DNA of 64,000 nt. It comes from Nitrospirota bacterium. Lineage in GTDB: Bacteria; Nitrospirota; Thermodesulfovibrionia; Thermodesulfovibrionales; Dissulfurispiraceae. This document shows positions 1-7,483 of this stretch, piece after piece; the stretch's first letter is position 1; the number at the start of each line of letters is the position of its first letter. The stretch covers positions 37,568 through 101,567 of the forward strand of contig JAJYXI010000006.1 in NCBI GenBank assembly GCA_021791055.1. Reading direction: 5' to 3'. The notes beneath the pieces were generated by a model. It was not told the DNA's origin, made no database searches, and was given only the letters and a program-made list of their open reading frames with translations. The translations under genes and the position numbers were made by a program.

Positions 1-2
1 AT

Positions 3-662
3 AGCGGCAGCATATTCTTTGATGAAATAGGCGACATGCCCATGGGACTTCAGGCAAAGCTCCTGAGGGTTATCGAAGAGCATACTGTTACCCGTCTCGG
101 AGGCAATGAGCCGGTAAAGGTTGATGTGAGGGGAATCTATGCAACGAGCAAGAACCTGAAGGACTGCATAGCAGCAGGGAAATTCAGGGAAGACCTGTTT
201 TACAGGATAAATGTGGTCCCTATAATAATTCCGCCATTAAGGGAAAGGAAGGAAGACATCCCCTATCTCATAGAGCACTTTTTGAAATATTTCGGCGAGA
301 AATATGCAAAACCTGAATTAAAGGTAGCGCCCTCTGCATACAATGCCCTTCTATCATACCAGTATCCGGGAAATGTCAGGGAGCTGAAACACGCCATCGA
401 GAGGTCAATTCTCCTTTCAAAAAATGGCTTGATAGACCTTAAAACCCTCCCTGATGAATTTTCTGCCCAGGGAATCGGATGTGCCCAATTTAACAACCTT
501 CCGGTTAATACGCCTCTCCAGAAAGGCGTAGTTTTCCTTGAAAGACAGATGATAATGAATGCATTAAAAGAGAGCGGCGGCAAAAAAATAGAGGCTGCCA
601 GGAAACTCGGAATAAGCAGAAAGGTCCTCTGGAAGAAGTTGAAGGAATACAGCATTGAGTAA
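3..662 (+). CDS. Sigma-54 dependent response regulator/activator, 5' end cut by the window
   Basis: This is the C-terminal part of an NtrC-type activator. The first visible codons read SGSIFFDEIGDMP, the Walker B region of the AAA+ domain, so the reading frame enters from outside the window. The rest of the AAA+ domain follows, with a YPGNVRELKH sensor region. The protein ends in a Fis-type helix-turn-helix (EAARKLGISRKVLWKKL). Such proteins bind upstream enhancer sites and use ATP to open sigma-54 promoters. Two matching -24/-12 promoters lie downstream at 772 and 5040, so it is the obvious candidate activator (inference). The N-terminal receiver or sensor domain is not visible. Confidence 0.93.
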   Translation, partial: SGSIFFDEIGDMPMGLQAKLLRVIEEHTVTRLGGNEPVKVDVRGIYATSKNLKDCIAAGKFREDLFYRINVVPIIIPPLRERKEDIPYLIEHFLKYFGEKYAKPELKVAPSAYNALLSYQYPGNVRELKHAIERSILLSKNGLIDLKTLPDEFSAQGIGCAQFNNLPVNTPLQKGVVFLERQMIMNALKESGGKKIEAARKLGISRKVLWKKLKEYSIE

Positions 663-671
663 GCCCGTCCG

Positions 672-699
672 GGAACACTTGCTCCTCTAAATGTTCCCA
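672..699. promoter_or_regulatory. Candidate upstream activator site (inverted repeat GGGAACA-N14-TGTTCCC)
   Basis: A perfect 7-bp inverted repeat separated by 14 bp. Its first base is exactly 101 bp upstream of the GG of the sigma-54 promoter at 772. The same GGGAACA word sits 101 bp upstream of the second sigma-54 promoter. It could also be a weak terminator of the activator gene, but no T-tract follows. Confidence 0.6.
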
Positions 700-771
700 A
701 GCGGAAACGCAATTTCATTATATCCCTAAAATTTTCTTGTAAAAAACAATCGCTCATTCAAGTATCTTAAA

Positions 772-787
772 TGGCATCGCAATTGCA
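772..787 (+). promoter_or_regulatory. Sigma-54 (-24/-12) promoter
   Basis: TGGCA-N6-TTGCA, with the invariant GG (773-774) and GC (785-786) separated by exactly 10 bp. This is a full match to the RpoN consensus. Transcription would start near 798 and read into the usp-permease genes. Confidence 0.85.
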
Positions 788-801
788 TTACATTATAATT
801 G

Positions 802-839
802 CATTTTGTAGCACAAATGTTTCGTTTTGCTACAAAATG
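802..839. repeat. 11-bp perfect inverted repeat in the presumed 5' leader
   Basis: The arms CATTTTGTAGC (802-812) and GCTACAAAATG (829-839) flank a 16-base loop. The repeat lies just downstream of the predicted sigma-54 start and 40 bp before the usp start codon. It may be an mRNA hairpin or an operator for a second regulator; the sequence alone does not decide. Confidence 0.6.
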
Positions 840-878
840 GGTTGCTTGAATTTTTATCACAAAGAAAGGAGGGAAAAG

Positions 879-1298
879 ATGAAGATATTGGTTGCACATG
901 ATGGGTCGGATTACTCGAACAAGGCATTGAAAAAAGGGGCTGATATTGCAAAAAAGGAAAACGCTTCCCTATCGGTAGTAAATGTCGTGCCTGACCTCGG
1001 TTTTACCGACGAATTGGGCGACGACTATACCAAAACCCTTTATAGCACCTTAACGGATGAGGCAGAAAAACTGATGAAAGGAATAAAGGATGACCTTTCG
1101 AAGTCTCTGCAGGATGTAAGAACAGAGGTCAGGTTTGGGAGTCCTGCTGAAATCATTGTCGATATTGCAAATAGTGAGAAGGTCGACCTGCTCGTTGTCG
1201 GCTCCCATGGTAAACATGGCGCAAAAAAGTTCTATCTTGGAAGCGTATCTTCCAAGGTGATTAGTCATGCACCATGCGATGTCCTTGTCGTGAAATAA
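879..1298 (+). CDS. Universal stress protein (UspA family)
   Basis: A 139-residue single Usp domain starting MKILVAHDGS, with the conserved acidic residue after the first strand. The ATP-binding signature G-2x-G-9x-G-S is present as GSHGKHGAKKFYLGS near the C-terminus, so it should be an ATP-binding type. The start is set by AGGAGG just upstream; a longer reading from 771 would start inside the promoter. It is the first gene after the sigma-54 promoter and lies 47 bp before the permease. Usp proteins usually adjust stress survival or sit beside transporters. The specific role here is unknown. Confidence 0.92.
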   Translation: MKILVAHDGSDYSNKALKKGADIAKKENASLSVVNVVPDLGFTDELGDDYTKTLYSTLTDEAEKLMKGIKDDLSKSLQDVRTEVRFGSPAEIIVDIANSEKVDLLVVGSHGKHGAKKFYLGSVSSKVISHAPCDVLVVK

Positions 1299-1345
1299 AC
1301 AATAGATGTTTTGTTATATAACTGATGAACAGGAGGAGGTAAAGG

Positions 1346-2938
1346 ATGAATGGAGAAAAAAGGTCGCCTGCAGCATTGATTGTAGGCATTATTCTGCTCG
1401 TTTACGCTCTGATTTTGAAACGCCACGAGGCAGCAGCGATTCCCGGATTTCTTATGGAGTTAATGAATTATCTCAAGGCCGGTAAAACCGTGGATACGCA
1501 GGTCGGCGTGGGAATATGGGCCGGCACAATAATTTCATTGTTCGGGATATGGAATCTCGTCCAGCCGGCAATGAAATCCAAGTTCGATATGGTAGTAAGG
1601 GCGCCGATGGCCGGCGCCGGCATGATGATCATACTTGCATATCTCTGCCGTTTTTATTTCGAACCGATTTTTAAGTTATGGGGTAAAGCTGCAGAGCCTG
1701 CGCTGGGTTTTAATTTTGCAACCATATTCGGCCTCAACTATATACTTTTAGGGGTTCTTCTCGGACTCGTATGGGTTAATACCATCGGCGTGCCGAAATG
1801 GATGCAGTCAGGCGTCAAGACTGCGCGATTGGCCATGAAGATGGGCGTTATCAGCCTGGGTGCCATGTACAGTATTACGGAACTGCGCTATCTCGGCGCT
1901 ATGAGTTTTACAATGATCACGATATTTGTTATGGGTACAGCTATACTTGTGCTCTGGTTAAGTCAGATGATGAAGATAGCAAGACCCTTGGCCGGCGTGC
2001 TTTCTGCCGGAATAGCTGTGTGCGGCGTATCCGCAGCGGTAGCGGCAGCGCCTGTTGTAAAGGCCCGAGGCATCGATATGGCCTACTCGATAGGAATGCT
2101 GCTGCTCATAGGCGTGGTGGGGCTCTTTACATTTCCGCCTATAGCTAAAATAGTCGGTATGAATGAGTTGCAGTTCGGCGCATGGGCTGGAACAGGCATA
2201 CTCAATTCCGCTCAGGTTGCGGCAGCAGCCCTTATTTTCGACCCTCATACGATAGAAACATTGAAAGTTGCCGAGATATTCAACATCACAAGGATACTTT
2301 TCCTGCCATTTATCGTCATTATCCTCGCAATCTGGTTTGCCAAAGGCGAAGAAGAAGCAGAGGCAGGCAAAGTAAATCTTGGCAGGATTATCGTAGAGAA
2401 ATTCCCGATATTCGTTTTAGGTTTTCTGATCATGTTCGCCTTAAGTTCTACGGGTGTATTTACGCCTAAGGATCATGTCCTGTACGGAAAGCATTTCTAC
2501 AGCTTCAAGATTGATGAGAAAAGGGAATTAAGAACGAGAGACCTCAAGAAGGTCCAGGTATTTATCGAATCAGGCGCCGTTACAGACCCCAAGGTCAAGG
2601 CAGCGCTCGAAAAGCTTGTGGCCGACAGGCAGGTTACCGGCGTCGAACAGACGGATCTCGTGCTGAAGGCGCAGGACTTCACCAAAGATAAAGACCTGAA
2701 GAAGGTCTTTAAAGACGCCGACAAAAAGGTTCAGGCAAAGCCCAAGACCTTAGAGGTCATGAGAGAGTATATGATGTGGTTCTTTGCTTTCGGTCTCATA
2801 GGCCTCGGTATGCAGATTACATGGCAGACCATCCGGCAGGCGGGAGGCAAGGCCGCTACAATAGGAGTTATTGCCGGTATCACAAAGGCGGTTCTTTCCT
2901 TCTTTGTGGTCTGGCTGTTTATTAAGGGAACCATCTAA
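1346..2938 (+). CDS. YeiH-like putative sulfate/sulfite exporter family permease
   Basis: A 530-residue, highly hydrophobic protein. The core segments AVCGVSAAVAAAPVVKA and AGTGILNSAQVAAAALIF resemble the conserved motifs of the YeiH/UPF0324 family, annotated as putative sulfate exporters. It is longer than typical family members (about 340 residues). The extra length comes from an N-terminal extension and a charged soluble insert (about residues 380-470, rich in K, D and E) before a final membrane pair. AGGAGG precedes the ATG. Substrate is not established; the rhodanese in the same unit suggests sulfur oxyanions (inference). A relative lies at 5210. Confidence 0.8.
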   Translation: MNGEKRSPAALIVGIILLVYALILKRHEAAAIPGFLMELMNYLKAGKTVDTQVGVGIWAGTIISLFGIWNLVQPAMKSKFDMVVRAPMAGAGMMIILAYLCRFYFEPIFKLWGKAAEPALGFNFATIFGLNYILLGVLLGLVWVNTIGVPKWMQSGVKTARLAMKMGVISLGAMYSITELRYLGAMSFTMITIFVMGTAILVLWLSQMMKIARPLAGVLSAGIAVCGVSAAVAAAPVVKARGIDMAYSIGMLLLIGVVGLFTFPPIAKIVGMNELQFGAWAGTGILNSAQVAAAALIFDPHTIETLKVAEIFNITRILFLPFIVIILAIWFAKGEEEAEAGKVNLGRIIVEKFPIFVLGFLIMFALSSTGVFTPKDHVLYGKHFYSFKIDEKRELRTRDLKKVQVFIESGAVTDPKVKAALEKLVADRQVTGVEQTDLVLKAQDFTKDKDLKKVFKDADKKVQAKPKTLEVMREYMMWFFAFGLIGLGMQITWQTIRQAGGKAATIGVIAGITKAVLSFFVVWLFIKGTI

Positions 2939-2963
2939 TAATCATAAAGCTGGAGGTGCTTAA

Positions 2964-3110
2964 ATGGCTGAAGAGAAAGCGACGAAGGAAGAACAAAAAA
3001 AGATGGAGGAGCGGGCACTCAGCGTCTTCGCCTCTGAGAAAAAGGAAGACTTGACGGCGCTGGTAATCGCCTTTGCCCTGGCAATATTCGTGATTATTGC
3101 ATTTAAGTAA
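2964..3110 (+). CDS. 48-residue single-span membrane protein, permease companion
   Basis: A small gene with its own GGAGG ribosome site. It encodes a very charged N-terminus (MAEEKATKEEQKKMEERA) followed by one hydrophobic helix ending at the stop. It starts 25 bp after the permease stop and ends 4 bp before the next usp start, so it is almost certainly co-translated. The second permease at 5210 is also followed by a tiny single-span protein at 7090. A regulatory or stabilising subunit is inferred; no known family recognised. Confidence 0.75.
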   Translation: MAEEKATKEEQKKMEERALSVFASEKKEDLTALVIAFALAIFVIIAFK

Positions 3111-3114
3111 AGCC

Positions 3115-3621
3115 ATGTTTAAAAGAATACTTATAGCTACGCATGGTACGGAAGGGGCTAAAAAAGCCGAGTCATATGCCATAGGGCTTGCAAGGGAATT
3201 TGGCGCGGAGATCCATGGTCTTTATGTGATACATAAAGACCTGGGTTCGCTTGTCGGCATCGAGTGGCTGCACAATTCTCATGTGAGGATGGAGTTTTAC
3301 AGGCATGCGGAATCCGAATTTAACCGCAGGGCCGAAGAAGTATTAGAAGCCTTCAGGGAGCGTGCGACAGGAATTGAAGTCACCCCAGCCATCAGGGTGG
3401 GAGATCCTGTCGAGGTTATAGCAGATGAGGCGAGGAATAAGGGAGCTGACCTTATTATTATTGGTGGCAGCAGCAATGGGAGATCAGAGGAATATAAGGC
3501 AAAAGTTTCTCTGAAAAAGCTCTCAAAGATTGCGCCATGCCCTGTCTTGATAGCAAATAACACTTCAATGATTTCGGCAAGGGAGGTGGTGTGGAGTTTA
3601 GCGAGGCAACTAAAAAATTAG
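3115..3621 (+). CDS. Universal stress protein, probably non-ATP-binding type
   Basis: A 168-residue Usp domain (starts MFKRILIATHGTEGAKKA). The C-terminal signature is degenerate: GGSSNG is not followed by the usual G-S/T nine residues later, so ATP binding may be lost. The start chosen directly follows the stop of the small membrane protein (4 bp gap), suggesting translational coupling. A start at 3097 would add six residues and overlap that gene. It is a second, diverged Usp copy in the same unit as the one at 879. Confidence 0.88.
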   Translation: MFKRILIATHGTEGAKKAESYAIGLAREFGAEIHGLYVIHKDLGSLVGIEWLHNSHVRMEFYRHAESEFNRRAEEVLEAFRERATGIEVTPAIRVGDPVEVIADEARNKGADLIIIGGSSNGRSEEYKAKVSLKKLSKIAPCPVLIANNTSMISAREVVWSLARQLKN

Positions 3622-3681
3622 CCTTAAGTCTTTGGGCTTCTCAATGACTTAATGGCTCATACTAAAGATTAGGGGGTAAAG

Positions 3682-4182
3682 ATGTTAAGGAAAACGGCGA
3701 TAGCTTTAGTGTGCTTAGTATTTGCAGTTGTGGGTTTTTATAACCTCGCATCTGCTGCGGATTGGCCTGATGCCTTAATAAAGGAAGTGGAGGCGCTTAA
3801 GGCTGCTGGAAAAGATAAAAAGGACATGCCGCCAACCATAGCAGGTGTAAAGAATATTACAGGCGATGAAATCAAAAAAATGATGGACGAAAAGAAAAAG
3901 TTTGTGCTTATGGACAACAGGCTTAAGGCTGACTATGATAAGGAGCATATTGCAGGCGCTGTGCTTCTTACTGTGGATGAACTGCTTAAAGACCCAAAAC
4001 TGGCTGACAAGTATAAAAAGGATGATATGCTCGTTAATTACTGCAATGGCGTAAAATGCTGGAGATCACCGGCAGCAGTATTGCTCCTCAAGCACCTCGG
4101 ATTCAAGAATATCTACTGGTATAGGGATGGCATTCCTGATTGGATAAAGAAAGACTACCCGACGGTAGAGGGCAAGAAGTAG
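3682..4182 (+). CDS. Secreted rhodanese-like domain protein
   Basis: A 166-residue protein with a signal peptide ending near ASAADWPD, so probably periplasmic. The rhodanese fold shows DNRLKADYDKEHIAGA and an active-site loop YCNGVKCWRSPAA. The first cysteine of the loop is the expected catalytic residue, and the second one makes a CxxxxC pair. Rhodaneses move sulfane sulfur. Placed after the YeiH-like permease, it supports a sulfur-related role for this unit. A strong hairpin follows the stop. GGGGGT near 3671-3676 is the ribosome site. Confidence 0.88.
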   Translation: MLRKTAIALVCLVFAVVGFYNLASAADWPDALIKEVEALKAAGKDKKDMPPTIAGVKNITGDEIKKMMDEKKKFVLMDNRLKADYDKEHIAGAVLLTVDELLKDPKLADKYKKDDMLVNYCNGVKCWRSPAAVLLLKHLGFKNIYWYRDGIPDWIKKDYPTVEGKK

Positions 4183-4197
4183 GGAGCCGGCGTATTC

Positions 4198-4231
4198 TTG
4201 CAGGGGCATGGAATTATACATGCCCCTGCAA
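4198..4231 (+). terminator. 13-bp perfect hairpin after the rhodanese gene
   Basis: Arms TTGCAGGGGCATG and CATGCCCCTGCAA with an 8-base loop. There is no T-run after it, so it may be a 3'-end stabiliser or a non-classical terminator. Confidence 0.6.
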
Positions 4232-4285
4232 TCAAGTCATCCAGAATTAAAATTCCAAAGCCTTTTTTGATATAAAATATAACCA

Positions 4286-4882
4286 ATGCAATACATATCA
4301 GAAAGTATTAATCTTCCTGTTTCAGAAGCTACAGCATTTAAAGTCCTTTCAGACCTGAATGTAATCCTAAGGCTTTCACCTTATTTTAGCCTTAAAGGAC
4401 TAAGGCATCTAACGGAAGGGGAAGCATGCAGGGGCAGTAGATATGAGGCGACCATCGAATATTACGGAAAGGAGTTGACCGAAACACATGGCATGGAGGT
4501 TCTTGAGCTTTCAAGAGATAGAAGAATTTCCTTCAAAGTAAACGATGGGATACTGAAGGAGATAAGCTTTAATATTGAAAAAGACAGTGACGGGATTCGG
4601 CTGACGCATCAGTTTTTAATTGATTCAGATGATGAGACTATACTAAAAGGAACCTATAGCGAGCTTGTCTTCTGGCTAAGAAGCATAGGAGAATATTTAA
4701 AGTTAGCCGAGGGAGGAACTTTATGGAGAAGGTTTTTTAAGTGGTTTATGGACAGAGTGTGGTTAAGGCTTACCCTCTCTGAAAGGAAGATCGCCATTAT
4801 TATTACAAAGATATCCGTGCTCGAGCTTGTTTTGCTATTGATGCTTGTGATTATATGGAACATGTTCGTAAAATCAAGATAA
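4286..4882 (+). CDS. SRPBCC-fold protein with C-terminal membrane helix
   Basis: A 198-residue protein. Residues 1-145 read like a polyketide-cyclase/START-type (SRPBCC) lipid- or ligand-binding domain, with the typical opening INLPVSEATAFKVLSDL. A hydrophobic helix (about residues 170-192, VLELVLLLMLVIIW) would anchor it in the membrane. It lies after the hairpin at 4198 and before the second sigma-54 promoter, so it may have its own transcript. Substrate unknown. No clear ribosome site precedes the ATG. Confidence 0.65.
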   Translation: MQYISESINLPVSEATAFKVLSDLNVILRLSPYFSLKGLRHLTEGEACRGSRYEATIEYYGKELTETHGMEVLELSRDRRISFKVNDGILKEISFNIEKDSDGIRLTHQFLIDSDDETILKGTYSELVFWLRSIGEYLKLAEGGTLWRRFFKWFMDRVWLRLTLSERKIAIIITKISVLELVLLLMLVIIWNMFVKSR

Positions 4883-4939
4883 GAATCATTGTATTTCTTG
4901 TTCTTGAGGGGTCTGGCTGAATGTGATATGAGTATTAAC

Positions 4940-4977
4940 GGGAACAATCATTCCATCCATGTTGCCTGATGGGAACA
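4940..4977. promoter_or_regulatory. Candidate upstream activator sites (GGGAACA x2, plus TGTTGCC)
   Basis: GGGAACA at 4940-4946 and again at 4971-4977, with an imperfect inverted partner TGTTGCC at 4960-4966. The first copy is 101 bp upstream of the -24 GG, the same distance as the site at 672. This layout fits enhancer sites of one NtrC-type activator. Confidence 0.6.
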
Positions 4978-5039
4978 TAATATTTTTGCTCTCTCCAAAA
5001 ATTCATAATGAAATCATAATGAATTAATGACTTTATTAT

Positions 5040-5055
5040 TGGCATTGTAATTGCA
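5040..5055 (+). promoter_or_regulatory. Sigma-54 (-24/-12) promoter
   Basis: TGGCA-N6-TTGCA with GG (5041-5042) and GC (5053-5054) exactly 10 bp apart. It drives the second permease gene through a leader of about 145 bp. Confidence 0.85.
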
Positions 5056-5209
5056 TAATCATATGCTGGTTTCTATTGACCTTCTTTATATCTGTAGCTA
5101 TATTCAAACAAAGGAGGGGGGTGGTGTTAACGGCATAAATAATGTAGATGGCAAGACTGGGGCGAGACTTTGTAGTTATTATTAAAGTCTAAACGGAGGG
5201 AGGTAGTAC

Positions 5210-7018
5210 ATGGCAGAAAAACGTTTTGATGAGGACAAACTGGCTGAAGGGCAATGCGACAGTCCTGCAACATGTGCGGTAGAAAAGAAGGGCATAAGTG
5301 AAGATTGGCTGTCGTTGTGGCTTGGACTCTTCATATTTGTCCTTTCTCTTTTTGCATTCGCAAAAACGGATATACTTGGATGGGGGATTTCAACAAAGGT
5401 ATGGACAGATGCTTCAAAGGCAATGTCTCCTGTAGGAAAAGATTATCAGGGCGTGAAAGGTGAAATTACAAAAATTGATGGTCAGAAGGTGACCCTCAAA
5501 AAGGCGGATGGAAAAGAAGAGACCATAACGGTAAAGGAGGATACATCCGGTCTTAAGGTGGGAGACAAGTATGAGAAAAAGGGAATATCAGGTTTTGCAT
5601 CCATATTGTTAACCTATCTCTTCATGCTCGTTGTGATGACTATTGGCGCTGCGGCATTGCGTGCGAATGTCGGCAAATTCATTATAGGATTCACCATTGC
5701 CTTCTGGATAAGTTATGCATGCTGGTTTATTGGCCATTATGCATATATAGCCGCAACTAACGCAAAGAAGGCAGGTGTTCCATGGTCAATGAGGCTGACA
5801 GGAGAGTCGGGTTTTATAGTCGCACTTATAGCAGGCCTGTTTGTCGGCAACTTCATGCCCGGACTTTCAAAAACCCTGAAAGAAGCGGTAAGGCCCGAAC
5901 TCTATATCAAAACTGCCATTGTCCTTATGGGCGCACTTCTCGGTCTTAAGGCAGCCGAGTCCTTCAGTCTGGCATCCGCGGTTATGTTCAGGGGACTCTG
6001 TGCCATTATCGAGGCATACCTCATCTATTGGGCAATGGTCTATTTTGTTGCGAGGAAATACTTCAAGTTCAGCAAGGAATGGGCAGCGCCCCTCGCATCC
6101 GGCATATCCATATGCGGTGTGTCAGCAGCAATAGCAACAGGCGGCGCCATAAGGGCAAGGCCTGTGGTGCCTATTATGGTATCCTCGCTGGTTGTTATAT
6201 TCGCTGTCCTTGAGCTCATAATACTGCCCTTTTTAGCGCAGAACTTCTTATGGAAAGAGCCGTTGGTGGCAGGCGCATGGATGGGTCTTGCAGTCAAGAC
6301 CGACGGCGCAGCAGTTGCAAGCGGTGCAGTTACCGATGCACTTATAAGGGCAAAGGCTATGACAATGGAAGGGGTAAACTATAAGGAAGGCTGGATAACA
6401 ATGACTTCTACGACGGTAAAGCTGTTCATTGACATCTTTATCGGTGTGTGGGCATTCATCCTGGCTATAATCTGGAGTGCAGTTATAGAGCGCAAAGAGG
6501 GTGGAAAGGTTCAGGCCATTGAGATATGGCATAGATTCCCGAAGTTTGTGCTGGGGTATGCCATCACATTCTTTATACTCCTGTTAATCTGTTTACCTGC
6601 TACCAGAGCCATGGGACCTGTTGACAAAGAGATCGGCACCATAAAAGAAGAGGTCTCCAAGGCAGAAAAGCAGCTCCCGACAGTAACAGACCCGGCAGCA
6701 CAGGCAGCCTTAACCGAAAAAATCAAGGCAGGGAAGGATAAGATAAAAGGCCTGGAGGCGCAGATTAAAGAACCAAAGGCAACTATCGCATCATCTAAAA
6801 CAGCAACAAGCGGAAGCAACTCATTCAGGGTGATGTTCTTTGTCCTGACCTTCTTTACAATCGGAGTTGTATCCAATTTCAAAAAGCTATGGGAAGAGGG
6901 TATTGGCAAACTGGCTGCTGTGTATATCCTTTGCCTCTTCGGGTTTATTATCTGGATTGGTTTGATTATCTCATGGATATTCTTCCATGGTGTGAAACCG
7001 CCGATAATAACAGGATGA
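5210..7018 (+). CDS. Second YeiH-like permease, enlarged with soluble inserts
   Basis: A 602-residue membrane protein sharing the motif SGISICGVSAAIATGGAIRA with the permease at 1346. After the first span it carries an insert of about 45 residues (EITKIDGQKVTLKKADGKEE...) that looks like a small beta-barrel. Near the C-terminus is a roughly 60-residue lysine/glutamate-rich coiled coil before the last two spans. The cysteine-bearing N-terminus (QCDSPATCA) is also unusual. Transcribed from the sigma-54 promoter at 5040; GGAGGGAGG precedes the start. Substrate unknown; sulfite, sulfate or another anion is inferred from the family. Confidence 0.8.
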   Translation: MAEKRFDEDKLAEGQCDSPATCAVEKKGISEDWLSLWLGLFIFVLSLFAFAKTDILGWGISTKVWTDASKAMSPVGKDYQGVKGEITKIDGQKVTLKKADGKEETITVKEDTSGLKVGDKYEKKGISGFASILLTYLFMLVVMTIGAAALRANVGKFIIGFTIAFWISYACWFIGHYAYIAATNAKKAGVPWSMRLTGESGFIVALIAGLFVGNFMPGLSKTLKEAVRPELYIKTAIVLMGALLGLKAAESFSLASAVMFRGLCAIIEAYLIYWAMVYFVARKYFKFSKEWAAPLASGISICGVSAAIATGGAIRARPVVPIMVSSLVVIFAVLELIILPFLAQNFLWKEPLVAGAWMGLAVKTDGAAVASGAVTDALIRAKAMTMEGVNYKEGWITMTSTTVKLFIDIFIGVWAFILAIIWSAVIERKEGGKVQAIEIWHRFPKFVLGYAITFFILLLICLPATRAMGPVDKEIGTIKEEVSKAEKQLPTVTDPAAQAALTEKIKAGKDKIKGLEAQIKEPKATIASSKTATSGSNSFRVMFFVLTFFTIGVVSNFKKLWEEGIGKLAAVYILCLFGFIIWIGLIISWIFFHGVKPPIITG

Positions 7019-7089
7019 TAATTAATGCTTAATTTGATGAAAAACTAAAAAGGGGGACAGAGTCCCCCTTGCGCTCAAGGAGGTATTTT

Positions 7090-7251
7090 ATGCCGGAAGA
7101 ACCAAGATTGGTAGACGAATTAAAGAAGATGGAATATGAGCCGCTCCTTCCTATCGAGAAAAAGCTCATTGGATGGAGCATAGGCCTGGGGGCCGGACTG
7201 CTGGCAATCCTCGTCTGGGTAAGCTACACATTCTTCCCGGGACAGCACTGA
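7090..7251 (+). CDS. 53-residue single-span membrane protein, second permease companion
   Basis: An acidic N-terminus (MPEEPRLVDELKKMEYEP) is followed by one hydrophobic helix (about residues 26-48) and a short tail. AAGGAGG at 7079-7085 fixes the ATG; a TTG at 7069 is less likely. It lies 71 bp after the permease and just before a strong terminator, so it is the last gene of this sigma-54 unit. It mirrors the 48-residue protein at 2964 in size, position and layout, though sequence similarity is limited. Function unknown. Confidence 0.75.
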   Translation: MPEEPRLVDELKKMEYEPLLPIEKKLIGWSIGLGAGLLAILVWVSYTFFPGQH

Positions 7252-7264
7252 GACTTCAAACCTC

Positions 7265-7304
7265 AAAAAAGCCCTGAATGGAGAATCCATTCAGGGCTTT
7301 TTTA
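7265..7304. terminator. Strong intrinsic terminator, probably bidirectional
   Basis: Stem GCCCTGAATGGA / TCCATTCAGGGC (12 bp, 3-base loop) flanked by A6 on the left and T6 on the right. It ends the second permease unit. Confidence 0.9.
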
Positions 7305-7317
7305 CTTTAAATTAACC

Positions 7318-7346
7318 TTGACAGTTACGGGCTGTATGACTAATAC
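7318..7346 (+). promoter_or_regulatory. Possible housekeeping promoter of the hybrid kinase
   Basis: A perfect TTGACA (7318) followed 17 bp later by TAATAC, a weak -10. It lies just after the terminator and 107 bp before the kinase start. Confidence 0.4.
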
Positions 7347-7438
7347 TAAAGAGAAATGTCAGATATCCGATTATATTACTTAGGTTTTTTATAATAGCGA
7401 TGGAGAAAGATAAGCGTTATACCAAAGGAAAAGGAGAT

Positions 7439-7483
7439 ATGGAACAGATAGTATGCACGGTTTTATGGGAAACATTGCTGTAA
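7439..7483 (+). CDS. Possible 14-codon upstream ORF overlapping the kinase start
   Basis: AAAAGGAGAT ends directly before the ATG at 7439, an ideal ribosome-site position, while the kinase ATG at 7453 lies much further from it. The short frame encodes MEQIVCTVLWETLL and stops inside the kinase gene. It may couple translation of the kinase, or be chance. Confidence 0.3.
   Translation: MEQIVCTVLWETLL

Larger units (their letters stand above)
4883..5209. other. 327-bp regulatory intergenic region
   Basis: A gene-free stretch holding two GGGAACA words (4940, 4971), a sigma-54 promoter (5040-5055) and a long leader. The leader contains an AAAGGAGGGGGG stretch near 5108 that precedes only a few codons. 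No RNA gene recognised. Confidence 0.7.

Noticed and set aside
263..757. 164-codon minus-strand ORF opposite the sigma-54 activator
   Set aside because: The activator frame is clearly coding; the reverse frame shows no family features.
4883..5209. Possible small RNA or riboswitch in the leader of the second permease
   Set aside because: No conserved riboswitch core could be recognised; only promoter elements are clear.
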